From NCBI RefSeq assembly GCF_001625215.2, contig NC_030389.2, positions 39,979,454-40,043,453 on the forward strand: 64,000 nucleotides of DNA. The letters are read 5' to 3'. The DNA comes from Daucus carota subsp. sativus (taxonomy: Eukaryota > Streptophyta > Magnoliopsida > Apiales > Apiaceae). Of this stretch, positions 1 through 11,535 are shown piece by piece; position 1 is the stretch's first letter; each line of letters starts with the position of its first letter. The notes beneath the pieces are model-generated. The model ran no database searches. It saw only the letters and a list, made by a program, of their open reading frames with translations, and had not been told where the DNA came from. The translations under genes and the position numbers were made by a program.

Positions 1-714
1 AGTCGAAACTTCACAAAACATTACAACAATAATACGTTGAGTGATTGAAGTGGATGTGCCCCCTAACAATTTTATAATATTTTTTGGCCATCTCTCATCT
101 GTTTTTCTAAATTAACTTCGGAATTATAAGAAGTCATTGATTCTGTGTCGGTAAGCTTATAAGACACTTTTAATATAAAACAAGCACACCCACACTTTTA
201 CTATTCAGAATATTAAAAGCTAGAGCAGATATGTAAAGATTTATACCTGTGGTGGTTCTTGTTGGTCACTGTTATTCCAATAGAGTAATATGACGATTAT
301 AATTGAACATTTTATACGAAGTTAATATGATTATACATATTATTAATATATAATTAGTCTTGCTGTGAATTTTTCTTGTCCTTTACTTTCTGAAATTTTA
401 ATATAGAATAGACATTTAGCAGTGCATTCTCTTATGGATTTTATAGCCCTATTAACTTTTATTGCAAAGAAACATATTTTTAGGTATTTTTCCTTGTAAA
501 TTCTGATTTCTGTGTGGCAAATGTTTGGATATCTGATAAGTTCATTGTCTAGCAACAGTTACACAGGATTTCTTGAGTATCCAATATACTATGAATAGCT
601 TCAAGTCAATTTAGTGTCACTCAAGTTTCTCATCTTGATGTCTTGTAAGTTTTATCTATGTACTGAAGTAATTGCTTGTTCATCCTGCATATAATGTTTG
701 GTATTAATGCACAG
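1..714 (+). other. Intronic sequence upstream of the first visible AP5M exon
   Basis: AT-rich DNA with no coding stretch that I can link to the gene downstream. It ends in a clear 3' splice site (acag at 711-714). I read it as part of an intron of the AP-5 mu gene, whose N-terminal exons would lie left of the window. Confidence 0.6.
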
Positions 715-3700
715 GGCATTCATGGTGGCACATGCTATAGGTGATATCATTACTGGTGACATTGTAGAACCCGAAGTAGTTGTAAACGTGGGTCCTTCCG
801 TAGGAGGATTGTTGGATACCCTTACTGGAAGTATAGGTATTTCTGCAAGAGCAAAACCTGTAGCTGCACCAGTTTCAACATCATCACCGTTGGGTACTTC
901 TGTTACTGGAGCACTTTCAGCAGATGTTCCTAAGATCGGAACCAGGCCCTTGGATAAAGATGCTCTTCGAACTTATATCTCGATTGCAATGCCCTTTGGT
1001 TGGTAATTTCTAGTATGGTATTTCTTATCTTCAATATTTTATTTGTTATGCAGTCCTTTTGGAAAAATAAGTTGTCTAATATATTCCCTGCTTCCTTTGT
1101 TATTCCTCTATATAGGGACACCGCTAGATCTTAACTACTCCAACTTTTCTGCGGTTAAAAACAATGGATTCTTGTCATCAGATCTGCCTCCTGCAGACCG
1201 TAAGCAACCTGCTTGGAAACCATATTTGTACAAAGGAAAGCAGAGGATACTTCTTACAATACAAGAGACGGTTAATGCTGCTATGTATGACCGGGATGAA
1301 ATCCCAGATAATATATCAATATCTGGTCAAGTGAACTGTCGAGCAGAATTAGAAGGTCTACCGGATGTTTTATTTCCATTGACTGGGTTGGACACTGCTC
1401 GAGTTGAGGTATTGTCATTCCATCCTTGTGCCCAAGTTCCGGAACAAGGTGGCGGTGATAAGCAGTCTGTGATGTTTACCCCACCATTAGGTAATTTCAC
1501 ATTGATGCGTTATCAGGCATTTTGTGGTATTGGGCCTCCGATAAAAGGATTTTACCAGCTCTCCATGGTATCTGAAAATGAAGGTGCATTCTTATTTAAA
1601 TTGCGTCTGATGGAAGGTTATAAAGCTCCTCTAACAATGGAGGTCTGTTCTGTGACTATGCCTTTCCCAAAAAGGAGGGTGATACATTTTGATGGTACAC
1701 CTTCAGTTGGAACAGTTAGCTATACCGATCACTCTATTGAATGGAAAATTCTAACTAGTGGTCGAGGTGTTTCGGGGAAGAGTATTGAAGCAACTTTTTC
1801 CGGATCTGTTAAGTTTGCTCCTTGGCAACACACATCAGGATCCTCTGGTCCAGGATATGGAGTTTTAGCGGGTGAAGATAGTGATGCGGAGATGGAGTCA
1901 TCCAATAACATGGCAAATGTTGAGGATTTATTAATGGAAAAAATGAACAAGGATCTGAAATCCGTTGACTTAGAGGAGCCATTTTGCTGGCAGGCGTACA
2001 ATTATGCGAAGGTACACATGCTCCATAATTGTTACTAACTTTGTTGTGTCATTAGATGTATCTAGGCACTCCTGGAAAATAATATTTACTCCTGCTTATG
2101 CAGTTTAGTTTCATGATTTAAGACCTACTAACTTTAGGGGTCATTTGGCAAATCTGAATTTAAAATATCTGATTCATTATCTTATCTGAATGATCTGAGC
2201 TCATAAGTTATCTGATTACAGAATCAATAATATCATTTGACAGATACTTTGAAAAATTTGAATGAAATCAATTCAAAATAATATTATTAAACAAACAAAT
2301 TTATTTAACATAAAATATTGTTATGAATATTCAAAAAATAATTGGTTATAGTTTAGGAAAATAAGACTCATTATTCTTACATGTAAAGTTATATGCAAAC
2401 TATCATGGCTGAATCGTTGAGCTACAAATTCACAACCGAGCCATTCAGTGATATCTGACTGATGCTGCCTGCTTAAAATCCAATACCAAACAAGCTAAAT
2501 GCCAGATGTGGTAAGCATATTGTTCGTTAAGCATCAATAAGATGCAAACAAACGAGCCCTTAGCAAGGCCTGAACTAGAAGTTGAACTGCTCAGACTGCA
2601 ATATATGCTTTCTGCTGACAAGGTGTTATGATATATTACATAAGCCTCTTAGATTGTTAGGCTGGTTATTCATGAATTTATCCGGTGCCAAAGTTTCACT
2701 TTCACTTAATGTTGAAACCAATACCACATCAATAAAAAAGTTTCAACTTAAACTATTCACAGATTATTATTTAAAGTTAAACCATTTTTCTTTGGAGCCA
2801 CTTTGATTTATCAAGCTCAGTAATGCGTTTGATTTGTACTACCATCTTCACATGTACTCCAGTTACTTTTAAGTTTGTGATGCATTAGAAATTTCTTACA
2901 TAAGATATTGTCAATTTTTTTTGCAGGTATCATTCAAGATGGTGGGATCATCCCTATCAGGGATGTCTATAGATCCAAAATCTGTAAGAACGACGTTATT
3001 TAACATTAAAATTATAAGCCCAAAGGTTTTGCACACGTACTTCATGATTTTTTTGTCCGTTGTATCACATAAATGCAGCTGGATTGGAAATATTAATTTT
3101 ACAGGTTGTTTGTCCTGAAAAAAGGTTTCCAGCCGTAATATTTGAAATGGTGAAGTCTTGATTAATTAAGATGATATCTTAAGTTATGTTTTACATGTTT
3201 GCCTTGCCTAGACTTATCACCTATCTATAAAATGAATATATTATTGAAGCCTGACCTTAATCTAGTCCTCACTGAGTGGCAATTATTGGTATCCTTTTTG
3301 GGTCTTATGATCAAATTATTACTTCGGAATGAGTCGAAGAATTTTGGATTTCTGAGAGACAGTGCTATATTCTCTAGTTTATGTAGAAATTGAATAAGAT
3401 ACTACATGCTGTATATTTTTGTTTTAACAAAGTATTGCTTTGTGCAGATAAATATATTTCCACCTATCAAAGCACCAGTGGAGTTTTCAACTCAGGTAAT
3501 TTGTCTGTAGGTCATCAGCTATATCCGTCGGGTTTTTTTTTAATCTGTTCTCCGGTAAGTGACCTTCATGCAATAGATCCTTCAGTTTCGTGGGTTATTT
3601 AGCGTGATTCAGTATTGCATGATATAAAAAAAGTGCATAATATCAAATTAACAATGTATCAACACTTAAAAGTTAGTTAGAAATTAAGCAGAAATCTGTT

Positions 3701-4006
3701 TCGGTCGTCTATGCCTTGAATCCTGATCGAGTGACTGTATATGAATGCACATGGAGCCAATAATGTCCAGGGCTCTTGATACAACTGAAAATTAGTAGCT
3801 GTGTGAAGACTTCTTTAGATAGTTTCACCAGTAAAATAACTTTAAGGGGTTTTTTCCCTCTTCGAGTCCTCTAAGAAGTTACTTGTTTGCATCCATTCGT
3901 AATAATAACTATTTTTCGACATGAACAGGTCATATCTGGGGATTATATCTTGTGGAATACGTTAGGTAAATGCCCAGTTGCTGCAAGGGGTGATCTCATG
4001 TGCTAA
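715..4006 (+). CDS. AP5M: AP-5 complex subunit mu, 3' part (5' exons outside window)
   Basis: Medium (mu) chain of adaptor complex AP-5, which acts in endosomal sorting. Exons by frame and GT-AG borders: 715-998, 1116-2011, 2927-2983, 3448-3495 and 3929-4006 (TAA). They encode the last 453 residues. The opening stretch (AHAIGDIITGD, then SVGGLLDTLTGSIGISARAKP) and the long mu-homology region (KQPAWKPYLYKGKQR, NCRAELEGLPDV, PLGNFTLMRYQ, KGFYQLSMVSE, EEPFCWQAYNYAK) match my memory of the Arabidopsis At2g20790 protein. The end, SGDYILWNTLGKCP, fits the family C-terminus. The first base of exon 715-998 is a third codon position, so more coding sequence lies upstream. No stop or frameshift was seen. 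It is convergent with the decarboxylase gene. Confidence 0.93.
2135..2562. mobile_element. Possible hAT-like MITE in AP5M intron
   Basis: Within the 2012-2926 intron. The left end reads TAGGGGTCATTTGG and the right end is its rough complement (AAACGAGCCCTTA), the kind of termini seen in plant hAT-type MITEs. I could not find a convincing 8-bp target duplication, so the limits are approximate. Confidence 0.35.
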
Positions 4007-5108
4007 AGATGGGATAAGTACCCCTTTCTAGCTAACACAGACTTGAATGTATTAATCTAGCCTGTTTGGTTACTAGAACATTAAACCTTGGTGCAATACA
4101 TGTATTTGTTAGCTCCCTTATCTCTTAAAGTGACTTGTACAGATTTTTCTCTTGATGTTCTTCATATCATGCATGGTATAATATTTGGTTTTTGTTAAAG
4201 TTGCTGGCTATCAGATTATCATCTAGTTGGTCATATGTAGAAAACCAGTAGTACTGTGATCATTGGATGTTCCCTATGTATTTCTATGGTAATTATGTAC
4301 GTGTACTTCTTTTGGCGAGGAAATAGTATTAGTTAGTATCTCGTGAAATGCTTGTCACTTTGCCTTTCCCTTTATCTATTTCTGCCCAATTCACCTGCTA
4401 GTTCCACATTGATTACGGCCAATTTTTTTAGAAATCCCAGGGTTAGGACTAAGGGTACTATATTAGATATGGCCTATCATACACATATATAAACAATCAC
4501 TAATAGATATGTAATATCATATGTTGATCGAGAGAGAAATTTGTTTGTTAACAAGTGCCAATCTCCCGTCATTTTTGAGGTGTTTTTAGTAGGCTATGTG
4601 ACAGCACCTCTGCTCTAAGGTGGACAATATCTTAAGTTGTTGACATTAGCTTGTCTTGCAGAGTGTTGAGAGTGTGTCTAGCAAGATAGTTTCAGCAGTG
4701 ATTATAAGTAGTTTCTTCCCGTCTCTGGATTTATAGCAGTAAATATTCTGATATTGAAAATTAGTTTGTAAAACAAAAGGTGCCTCTTTTTACCAGCTTC
4801 AACTCTTGTCCACTAGCTGAGCTTTTTGCTGACACTTGCTCAAAATCAAATATAGGCGTGACAAATTTAAGTGGGGTGCAATATTATGATGATCCCACAA
4901 CGTACATCATCCTATATATCCATGTTTCTCAAATCTCGAATATTTTTTAATAATTAAATATATCTTTTTAGACAAGTCAACCCCACTCTGATTACATTCA
5001 TTTTTTCCATCACCCATGCATCATTTTCAATTTCTTTAATTTCCCCTCGAAGACTAAACCCCTAAGAAAGAAGCCCTCCCAGCCCCTTAAACCCTAATCA
5101 TGCATGAC
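4007..5108. other. Spacer between convergent AP5M and AdoMetDC genes
   Basis: AT-rich, with no coding signal on either strand. It must hold the 3' UTRs of both convergent genes. I saw no repeat with recognisable ends. Confidence 0.6.
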
Positions 5109-6134
5109 CTATTTCCGGCGGCTTGTGAAGGTTTGAAACACCACACTCCCGGCTGCCGGAAACTCGTCCACCGTACAACTCCTGCATTTCATCCCTTGCT
5201 GCTCTACCGCGGTGGCAACACGTGTCCACAGCTCATGGCTAGTGGACGTGGTTGACACGGACATAGTCCCGGGCCGGAATACCTGCACCACCTTCTTCAA
5301 AACCTCGGATATCTTCCGGCAATCGTCGTACACCGATCCCACGCACTCGAAGCTTGCGTAACTGAAGCCATCCTCTGGAGTCACATGAATAGTAGAGTAC
5401 CTGTCACCATCAAGTCCATTCATAGAGTATCCACAAGGATCAAATGCAAAGTCACAGATGTGAGCATTAGGGTTTATGTCACAAATCCCGGTCATCAGCG
5501 TCATCTCTTTTCCGGCTGCATCACTAGTTTTCCCATCATTATGTCGACGGAAAAATTTCTTGGCAAGCAAGCAATCAAGTTCAGTCATACAAACCTCAAG
5601 AGTAAACAACTGATCATCGTGATCATCAGCATTATCAATCAGATAAGACTGATCAACGGCCGAAAAAACATGCCAGGCATGAGAAGAGAGCTTGGAAGGC
5701 ATAACAGAAGCTTTTTTATAGAAAAGATTCTCCGGTAGGGTTTGCTCTAAATAGATAACTTCTTCTTTGAAGCTAGTATGAGGGTAGGGCTGGGATTTCG
5801 GAAAAATAAAGTTACCTCGAGTGTACATGCAGCGTGTGAGAGATAAGCCTATGGTGCAAGCATAGTGAAGAAATGGCCTAATTGATTTCAGTAACTGAGT
5901 GGTTCCGCAGGTTTTGATGATAATCTTTGTGGGATACAGAAACAAGCTTGATTCTGATAACACATAGGAGTCAAAGTAATGGTTACCAACTGATGAAACC
6001 ACAGTGCACTGCACTGCACTGAGTATCTCCTCCAGTGTCTCGAACTCTATTTGTCGGAGTCCGGTGATGGGATCGTCTCCCGAGAAGTGGAGTTCCAGGC
6101 GCTTCTCAAACCCTTCAAACCCTGATTCAGCCAT
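5109..6134 (-). CDS. SAMDC: S-adenosylmethionine decarboxylase proenzyme, intronless
   Basis: Converts S-adenosylmethionine to decarboxylated AdoMet, the aminopropyl donor for spermidine and spermine, in the cytosol. 341 residues counted from the second in-frame Met: MAESGFEGFEKRLEL aligns with the family start, whereas the Met three codons upstream (6143) does not. The proenzyme self-cleavage site LSESSLF is at residues 59-65; cleavage before Ser62 would create the pyruvoyl group. KTCGTTQLLKS carries the conserved Cys, and the PEST-like TIHVTPEDGFSYASFE is present. The C-terminus ends SRRK, as in related plant proteins. Length is close to the usual 350-370. The single coding exon is intact. 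The conserved small uORF of most plant AdoMetDC genes is not visible upstream, which makes SAMDC4/BUD2 the closest type I can think of. Confidence 0.95.
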   Translation of the reverse strand: MAESGFEGFEKRLELHFSGDDPITGLRQIEFETLEEILSAVQCTVVSSVGNHYFDSYVLSESSLFLYPTKIIIKTCGTTQLLKSIRPFLHYACTIGLSLTRCMYTRGNFIFPKSQPYPHTSFKEEVIYLEQTLPENLFYKKASVMPSKLSSHAWHVFSAVDQSYLIDNADDHDDQLFTLEVCMTELDCLLAKKFFRRHNDGKTSDAAGKEMTLMTGICDINPNAHICDFAFDPCGYSMNGLDGDRYSTIHVTPEDGFSYASFECVGSVYDDCRKISEVLKKVVQVFRPGTMSVSTTSTSHELWTRVATAVEQQGMKCRSCTVDEFPAAGSVVFQTFTSRRK

Positions 6135-6212
6135 CTTGATCAAGATTGATATATCTATTTGTATATGGTAGTTGTTGGTGTGTATATGTGTATATTAAGA
6201 TGGTAGAAGAGA

Positions 6213-6262
6213 GTTTATATAATTTGGTTATGGAATAGGAGATTTCTGTTTGTTTATATAGG
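6213..6262 (-). promoter_or_regulatory. Two TATA-box candidates for the AdoMetDC gene
   Basis: On the minus strand CCTATATAAAC (around 6248-6260) and ATTATATAAACTC (around 6211-6222) lie about 80-125 bases before the start codon. Using the usual 25-35 base spacing, transcription would begin near 6185-6225, giving a leader of roughly 50-95 bases. This is inferred from motifs only. Confidence 0.5.
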
Positions 6263-7802
6263 GGATTGTATAGTTGTGAATATTGATAGGGGATCAGTGA
6301 GGGGAGTGAAAGAGGGAAGAAGAAAGTGTGAGGGGAGAAGTGGGGAGAAAGGGGCATGCGGTTGAGGCAACCAAGAATGATGATTGCAGGCACAACAAAT
6401 ACAAGATTTTCATTTGCCAACTTATGTAACGTATTTTTTGGGAGACCACCACATTTTTATCCACACATTTTGTTGTGTTCAGCTGAATCTAAGTACGCTT
6501 CAGTGCAGACACGAGCGTGTTCTTTTTCAAGGAAGTTTGAGCGTATTCTACTATATTCGTTTATATTCTATATATACTAATAATATTAAGCCCGTAAATG
6601 TTTAGGTTGATTGAACAATTGGTGATCATAAATTGAAGAATTATGAAAAAACTTATGGAGAAAGAAAAATATATGTGATAAGTACGTGTGACTAAAATTT
6701 TATACGATGAAGATGGCAGGAAAAATGACGCACAAGTAGATTGAAGCGCCTTTTTTGAACAGAGGTTAAATTTTTAATTTAAATAGGTTAAATGAAATGA
6801 TCGAAGGAATAAAAATTAAAATAATTTTCTCCAATAATCATCCCATACAAATTTCATTTCATTTTCCGATTTCAAGTGAGAACAATTTTGAAGTTAGCCT
6901 ATTTATTATAGTGTATTAGTAGTTATCCGTCGTAAATACGCTTATTCGTTGCGGTGCATTCATAGTTTTCACTTGTATCATACATGATTATACAGAGTTA
7001 ATTAACAATGTAGGTTGTAATACTCCATTAAGAAGGCGCCGTAGTGTTTAATTGGGGACCAAGATGCAAGTAATAAAATTAAGGGAGGAATCAAATGAAT
7101 TCCCCAACAAGAATCAAAATTGATTAATGGTGTAGAATGTAATGCACACTTAAGTTATCACATGGTACGTAGCTTACAGAAACGCAGACATAATCATACA
7201 TAAAGATGCTTCACTGCATGACAACCATCATTAGAATTCCTGCTCGGAGGCAAACCCTATTTTTCCATTTTTAGCTCTTCTCAAGTGTTCACCCTCCATA
7301 TAAACACGTCCTAAAACGGAAAATTCAAAATATATTGTTCTGCCCATTTTCGATGTCATCTTATATCTTATTGTTCGGCATTTTTTAAAAGTACAGAACA
7401 ACAGTTCTCATCGTTCGATCTTCTCAACGAAACCCGAAACCTATGAATACGTATTAATACATGTTTTTTGTGATGAACAATGTACTGAAGAAGGCTGCAT
7501 AAAACGGACAGCGTTAATGTCCGTCGCCTTGTAGTTCTTGGACTACTATAGGAATTAAAATATAAGGAGTAAAATAAGCAATAATTAATTTAGTCCTAAA
7601 TAAGAATCAGGCGTGGCTGATAAATTATGAAGAATATCACATGATTTAATTAGTGGACTGCTCATCTTTCTGTACGTGAAATCATTTTTATGCTTCATGC
7701 ACTGCATTCTCATCATCATCATTTCTAGTTTTTATTTCTAATTCAATTATATATATTAGTCTAAATCCGTAAAATCACCAAAAATAACTTTCTTAATTAT
7801 AG
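6263..7802. other. Gene-free region upstream of AdoMetDC
   Basis: No coding signal and no tRNA-like folds noticed. The minus-strand open frame running to 6420 has low-complexity composition and lies mostly upstream of the TATA candidates, so I do not treat it as a gene or a leader uORF. Confidence 0.5.
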
Positions 7803-7932
7803 CACTACAAGAAAAAAGCTAATATACATCAGTTTCTGGCTGATGTCTTTCTTTTTTTCGACTGATGTTAATGTCGGTGATGTCTATTCTAGACATCACC
7901 CAGAAACTGATGTCTTGGATGCGCATCCAAGA
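7803..7932. mobile_element. CACTA (En/Spm-like) transposon end with subterminal hairpin
   Basis: Begins CACTACAAGAAAA, the classic terminal sequence of plant CACTA elements. Next come inverted subterminal motifs: CATCAGTTTCTGGCTGATG near 7827 pairs with CATCACCCAGAAACTGATG near 7892. A short palindrome (CTTGGATGCGCATCCAAG) lies at 7915-7932. I found no matching right end, so this is a solo end or a truncated or nested copy. Confidence 0.6.
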
Positions 7933-8432
7933 CCTCTTGTATGATACTTGAGATGCACACTAGCAACTGCAAGTAGTTATGTAGAAGTTGTAATACACAA
8001 AAGAAGAATGTAAAGCTACAAGAAGAAATGGTGTTTATGAGCAAGAGAATTCTAGTTGCAGAAAGTAAGATTGTGAGAAACCACTTATTACTTCGCTTTA
8101 AGTAGCAATAAAAGCATGCCCACTAGCTACTTAGCTTTTAAGATTAGAAAGATACGTAATTTGTGAGGGTGTTAGTATATGTTTTCCATCATCTTAATTA
8201 ATTATAGGCCTATATATATATAGGCAAAAGTTTAAGGAACTTATAGACAGTACTAATGAAAGATTATATGTTTAGTTATATGTTCAACATACAAAATTAA
8301 TATTATAATAATATTAATATTTGTTATAAATCAAATATATGAAATATGAGCATATTTAGGCTGAACATGTAACATGACATATAATTTTTTATTAATATAT
8401 CTCTCGAGAACAGTCCAGAGATATATAAGTAA

Positions 8433-8624
8433 CGGTCTTTCTGATGTGTGCTTATAGACACACAATAAGTACCAACTTTTATGAAAATGACTTATTTTGA
8501 TTGGTGGAATTGGTGTAAATGCAGGGAGCCATTTACATTTATTATCCATCCACCAATCAAAAGCTAATATTCTTATGAGAGTTAGTGACTATTGTGTACA
8601 ATTGGACACATCATAGAAAATATG
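8433..8624. mobile_element. MULE-type MITE, copy A, with 9-bp target duplication
   Basis: Flanked by the 9-bp direct repeat TATAAGTAA (8424-8432 and 8625-8633). Ends are imperfect inverted repeats (GGTCTTTCTGATGTGTG against GACACATCATAGAAAA). The core GATTGGTGGAATTGGTGTAA recurs almost unchanged in the copy at 58099-58291. The 9-bp duplication is the mark of Mutator-like elements. Length 192 bp, no coding capacity. Confidence 0.75.
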
Positions 8625-8633
8625 TATAAGTAA

Positions 8634-9539
8634 TTAAATATGTATGTTTTTATCTTGAAATGGTATTGGGAGTATGATGGGAGGAGAGATGGGCTAGTAG
8701 ACAAAGTATTGAGAGATGTTGAAGAAATGCATGCATGAGTTTGTGAAAAGATTTCAAGGGTTAATCAATCATGCCAAATTGTGAGTTTAGCAAACCAAAA
8801 TATTGCATTTTTAGGGTAAGAAATGATGAATGTATAATCTTCTTATAGGTAGCTGCCACACTTACACATATTATATAAGTGTATCTTATGACCACATTTC
8901 ATGTCTCTTGCTCGCACGCGCACCACCAAACCAAACCAAACTCAATACATCACAAGCCTTATCGGATACTCTCAACAAATGTCAAACACTTTGGAGTTGA
9001 TGAATCCATAGGGGACCATTTTTCAGCCTAAATCTAACTTGAAAAGTCCCAAGCAAACCAAAGCTCTGGTAAAATCTCAACTTTTGGCATTAAAAGTTGT
9101 TGCAAAATCTTTCTTGGAGATAATTAATGGGTTTTGAAAGTAGGGTGGTTAAATGGAGAAAGCACGATTAGAGAGGAGGATTAAGAGGTCTCTTAAGGTT
9201 AATATTGGGCCCCAGTGGATGCCTTTTGATCACATTCTTGGGGCCTACCAGAATCATATATCCTGAACCCATGATTTGTCACACTGGTCAGTTGAATGTG
9301 TTGCCTTGCCGACAGGCACCATCATGGGGCCCACTGGGCCACACACCATCTAATGTGTGTGCCATAGTTTAGGGACACAAGGAGGGTCATTCTTAATCTT
9401 AACCTAGTTAAGATTTTTGCTTTGAAACAGACAGGTAGTCCCTACTAGCTAGCTTACTAAGAATTGTATCTCCCAAAAGATGCTGATAGAGATGAATCGA
9501 TGCATGCATCATCAAAACGGACGGTGATCGCGTCTGCCC
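8634..9539. other. Gene-free, mostly single-copy sequence
   Basis: Less AT-biased than the surroundings, with stretches such as GGGGCCTACC and CATGGGGCCCACTGGGCC around 9238-9342. No open frame, known small-RNA sequence or recognisable repeat ends were seen. Confidence 0.4.
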
Positions 9540-10071
9540 GACTCAATCAAAAAAGAATCCATGCTAAATTTAAATGTGAGTCATTTTTGAAGTTAAAAAA
9601 ATTATATTATATAAATAATTTTAATTGAATTGGCTTTTCAGATAAACTAAGTCGGAGTGATCATCGGCATTTTAGAGGAGCCCGAAAACAATTCGTGTGA
9701 GCTTGGTCACAGTTTGGAGCGAAAAATATCATAACATGGATTTAACAAGTGTTATGCGGCCAATAAGTGATATCAGAGCCGATGACGACTTGTGTCAAAA
9801 GTCTTCCCGACTAAAGAGTGCGCGGTCCAATAAATGATATCAAAGTCGATTACGGCTTGTTTCGAAAGTATTTCTGACTAGAGGGGTCGGATGACGTGTC
9901 CTGCAAGATGAGGTCTTTTGGGAGGAATCCCTAAAATAAATTCGCGTGGAAAAAGGAATCCAAAAATAAATTCATACGGCTTCGGTCCCGGCCCAAAATA
10001 AACAATATCATAATAATGCGGAGTTAATGGATGCGGCTCGGCCTAGATAACAGATAAGGTGGGTTATAAGA
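9540..10071. repeat. Retroelement-like repeat with PBS-like motif and internal direct repeats
   Basis: Around 9766 the sequence GATATCAGAGCCGA resembles the tRNA-iMet primer-binding site (TGGTATCAGAGC) of plant LTR elements. Two ~68-base imperfect direct repeats lie side by side at about 9754-9822 and 9823-9890, both with a GATATCA(G/A)AG core. This could be a remnant of a small non-autonomous LTR element (TRIM). LTRs were not delimited. Confidence 0.35.
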
Positions 10072-10073
10072 TA

Positions 10074-10307
10074 CTCCCTCTGTTTTTTTTTATATGACGC
10101 TTTGACTTTTGGCACACACTTTTAAGTGCTTTGACCGGGTAGTTAAAAATATTATTTTTAAAATTTTTTTTTTCTGAATAAAAGTTTTGATCATATATTA
10201 TTATTTAGAAAAAGAAATTTTAAAAAATAATATTTTTAACTACCCGGTCAAAGCACTTAAAAGTGTGTGCCAAAAGTCAAAGCGTCATATAAAAAAAACA
10301 GAGGGAG
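10074..10307. mobile_element. Stowaway-type foldback MITE, copy 1
   Basis: Starts CTCCCTCTG, ends CAGAGGGAG, and is flanked by TA dinucleotides, as expected for Tc1/mariner-type MITEs. Nearly the whole 234 bp is one palindrome: arms of about 100 bp (AAGTGCTTTGACCGGGTAG and its complement) around an AT-rich centre. The transcript would be a long hairpin. A same-length copy lies at 14583-14816. Confidence 0.85.
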
Positions 10308-10309
10308 TA

Positions 10310-11230
10310 GTTTAGCCGCCAACCATGCTTGCACGCGGGCATGTACGCACACATGACACATAGCAGCAAAGCCAATTAGAGCACTAAGGAACATATGTGA
10401 GTGCTACTGTACCATGCGCATACACACACACACAATGGATGAGCATCAATTTTAACAATCTCCATTAGCTGGGAGTAAATGGCTACTTGTTTTAGGATGT
10501 AATAATGTCACTCCAAGAAACTAGAACTCTCATTGTTTTCAAGTGTCTAAACTAAAGGGGTTGATTTATGAGTTTGGAAATGTTTGTGTGTTGCTGGACC
10601 TGCATTTTATTAATGGCATGCCAAGGAAGGATATTGGATGCTGGAATAGCAATGAAAGGAACCTCTAACTAACCATTTACTCCCTTGAATCATTGGTTTT
10701 ACAAATGCTGTCCGGGACCTTAATTATTCATTATCTTTTCACCCACCAATACAAATAACATGTCATATATGAGTATTACTTTTTACAGGTGTTTTGACCG
10801 TGTAGCAAATATTAATATTTTTATAATTTTTCTTGAATAAAAGTATAACATATTTTTATTTAGAATTTTTTTTTTGAAAATATCAAATATGTGATCAAAC
10901 CTCCTAAACATACGTGTAAAAAGTCAAACACCATATATAATGAACCCTATATAATGGACAAGAGGGAATACTTTTCGAAAGTATTAATTGCAAGACGTAA
11001 TCTTTTAATTCAATATAAATATACTTTGTTATATGCACAAAGCACAATACATTCTTTAACATGTTTTCAGATATATTTCTGTCTATTTTCACTTATCACT
11101 GCAGAAATTAACTTATCACTGTAACGTTTTATTCCACTGCTAAATGAAAAAACTTTCTTATCATTCTAAATTTTACTGAGCTCAGTAATCTTGTTTCATT
11201 GGTAAATGAAAAAGTTCTCTCTTTCATTTT
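10310..11230. other. Gene-free AT-rich region
   Basis: No supported gene. Around 10790-10960 (GTGTTTTGACCGTGTAGC ... AAAAGTCAAACACC) there seems to be a diverged half of a foldback element related to the MITE just upstream. Limits are not clear. Confidence 0.35.
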
Positions 11231-11242
11231 AAACTAGCATAA

Positions 11243-11261
11243 AAGCCCGTGCAAGGCACGG
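11243..11261 (+). repeat. Helitron-like terminal hairpin
   Basis: A perfect 8-bp stem (GCCCGTGC / GCACGGGC) with a 3-base loop, preceded by ACTAGCATAAAA and followed directly by CTAG. Hairpins of this kind recur at plant Helitron ends. No full element could be delimited. Confidence 0.35.
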
Positions 11262-11535
11262 GCCTAGTTCGTGTTTGTATTTTAAATAATATCCATGTGT
11301 CATCATATTATTTCGAATGTAACTATTACGTTTTATTCTTTGACAAAATATATAAATATGAAAATGTAATATTTGCAACCTATAATATTAATACTAACAA
11401 TAAGTACCATATTATTAAAAAAAATGGATCAAAAACTCCATTTGAACTGATTATTCTATATTCAGATTCGTTAGGATATAGAATCCACTATCATATTATA
11501 TACATGTTCAAAATTATATTTGAAATTAATATTGA

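Noticed and set aside
6127-6420. 97-codon minus-strand frame overlapping the decarboxylase start
   Set aside because: No resemblance to the conserved AdoMetDC uORF, low-complexity composition, and mostly upstream of the TATA candidates.
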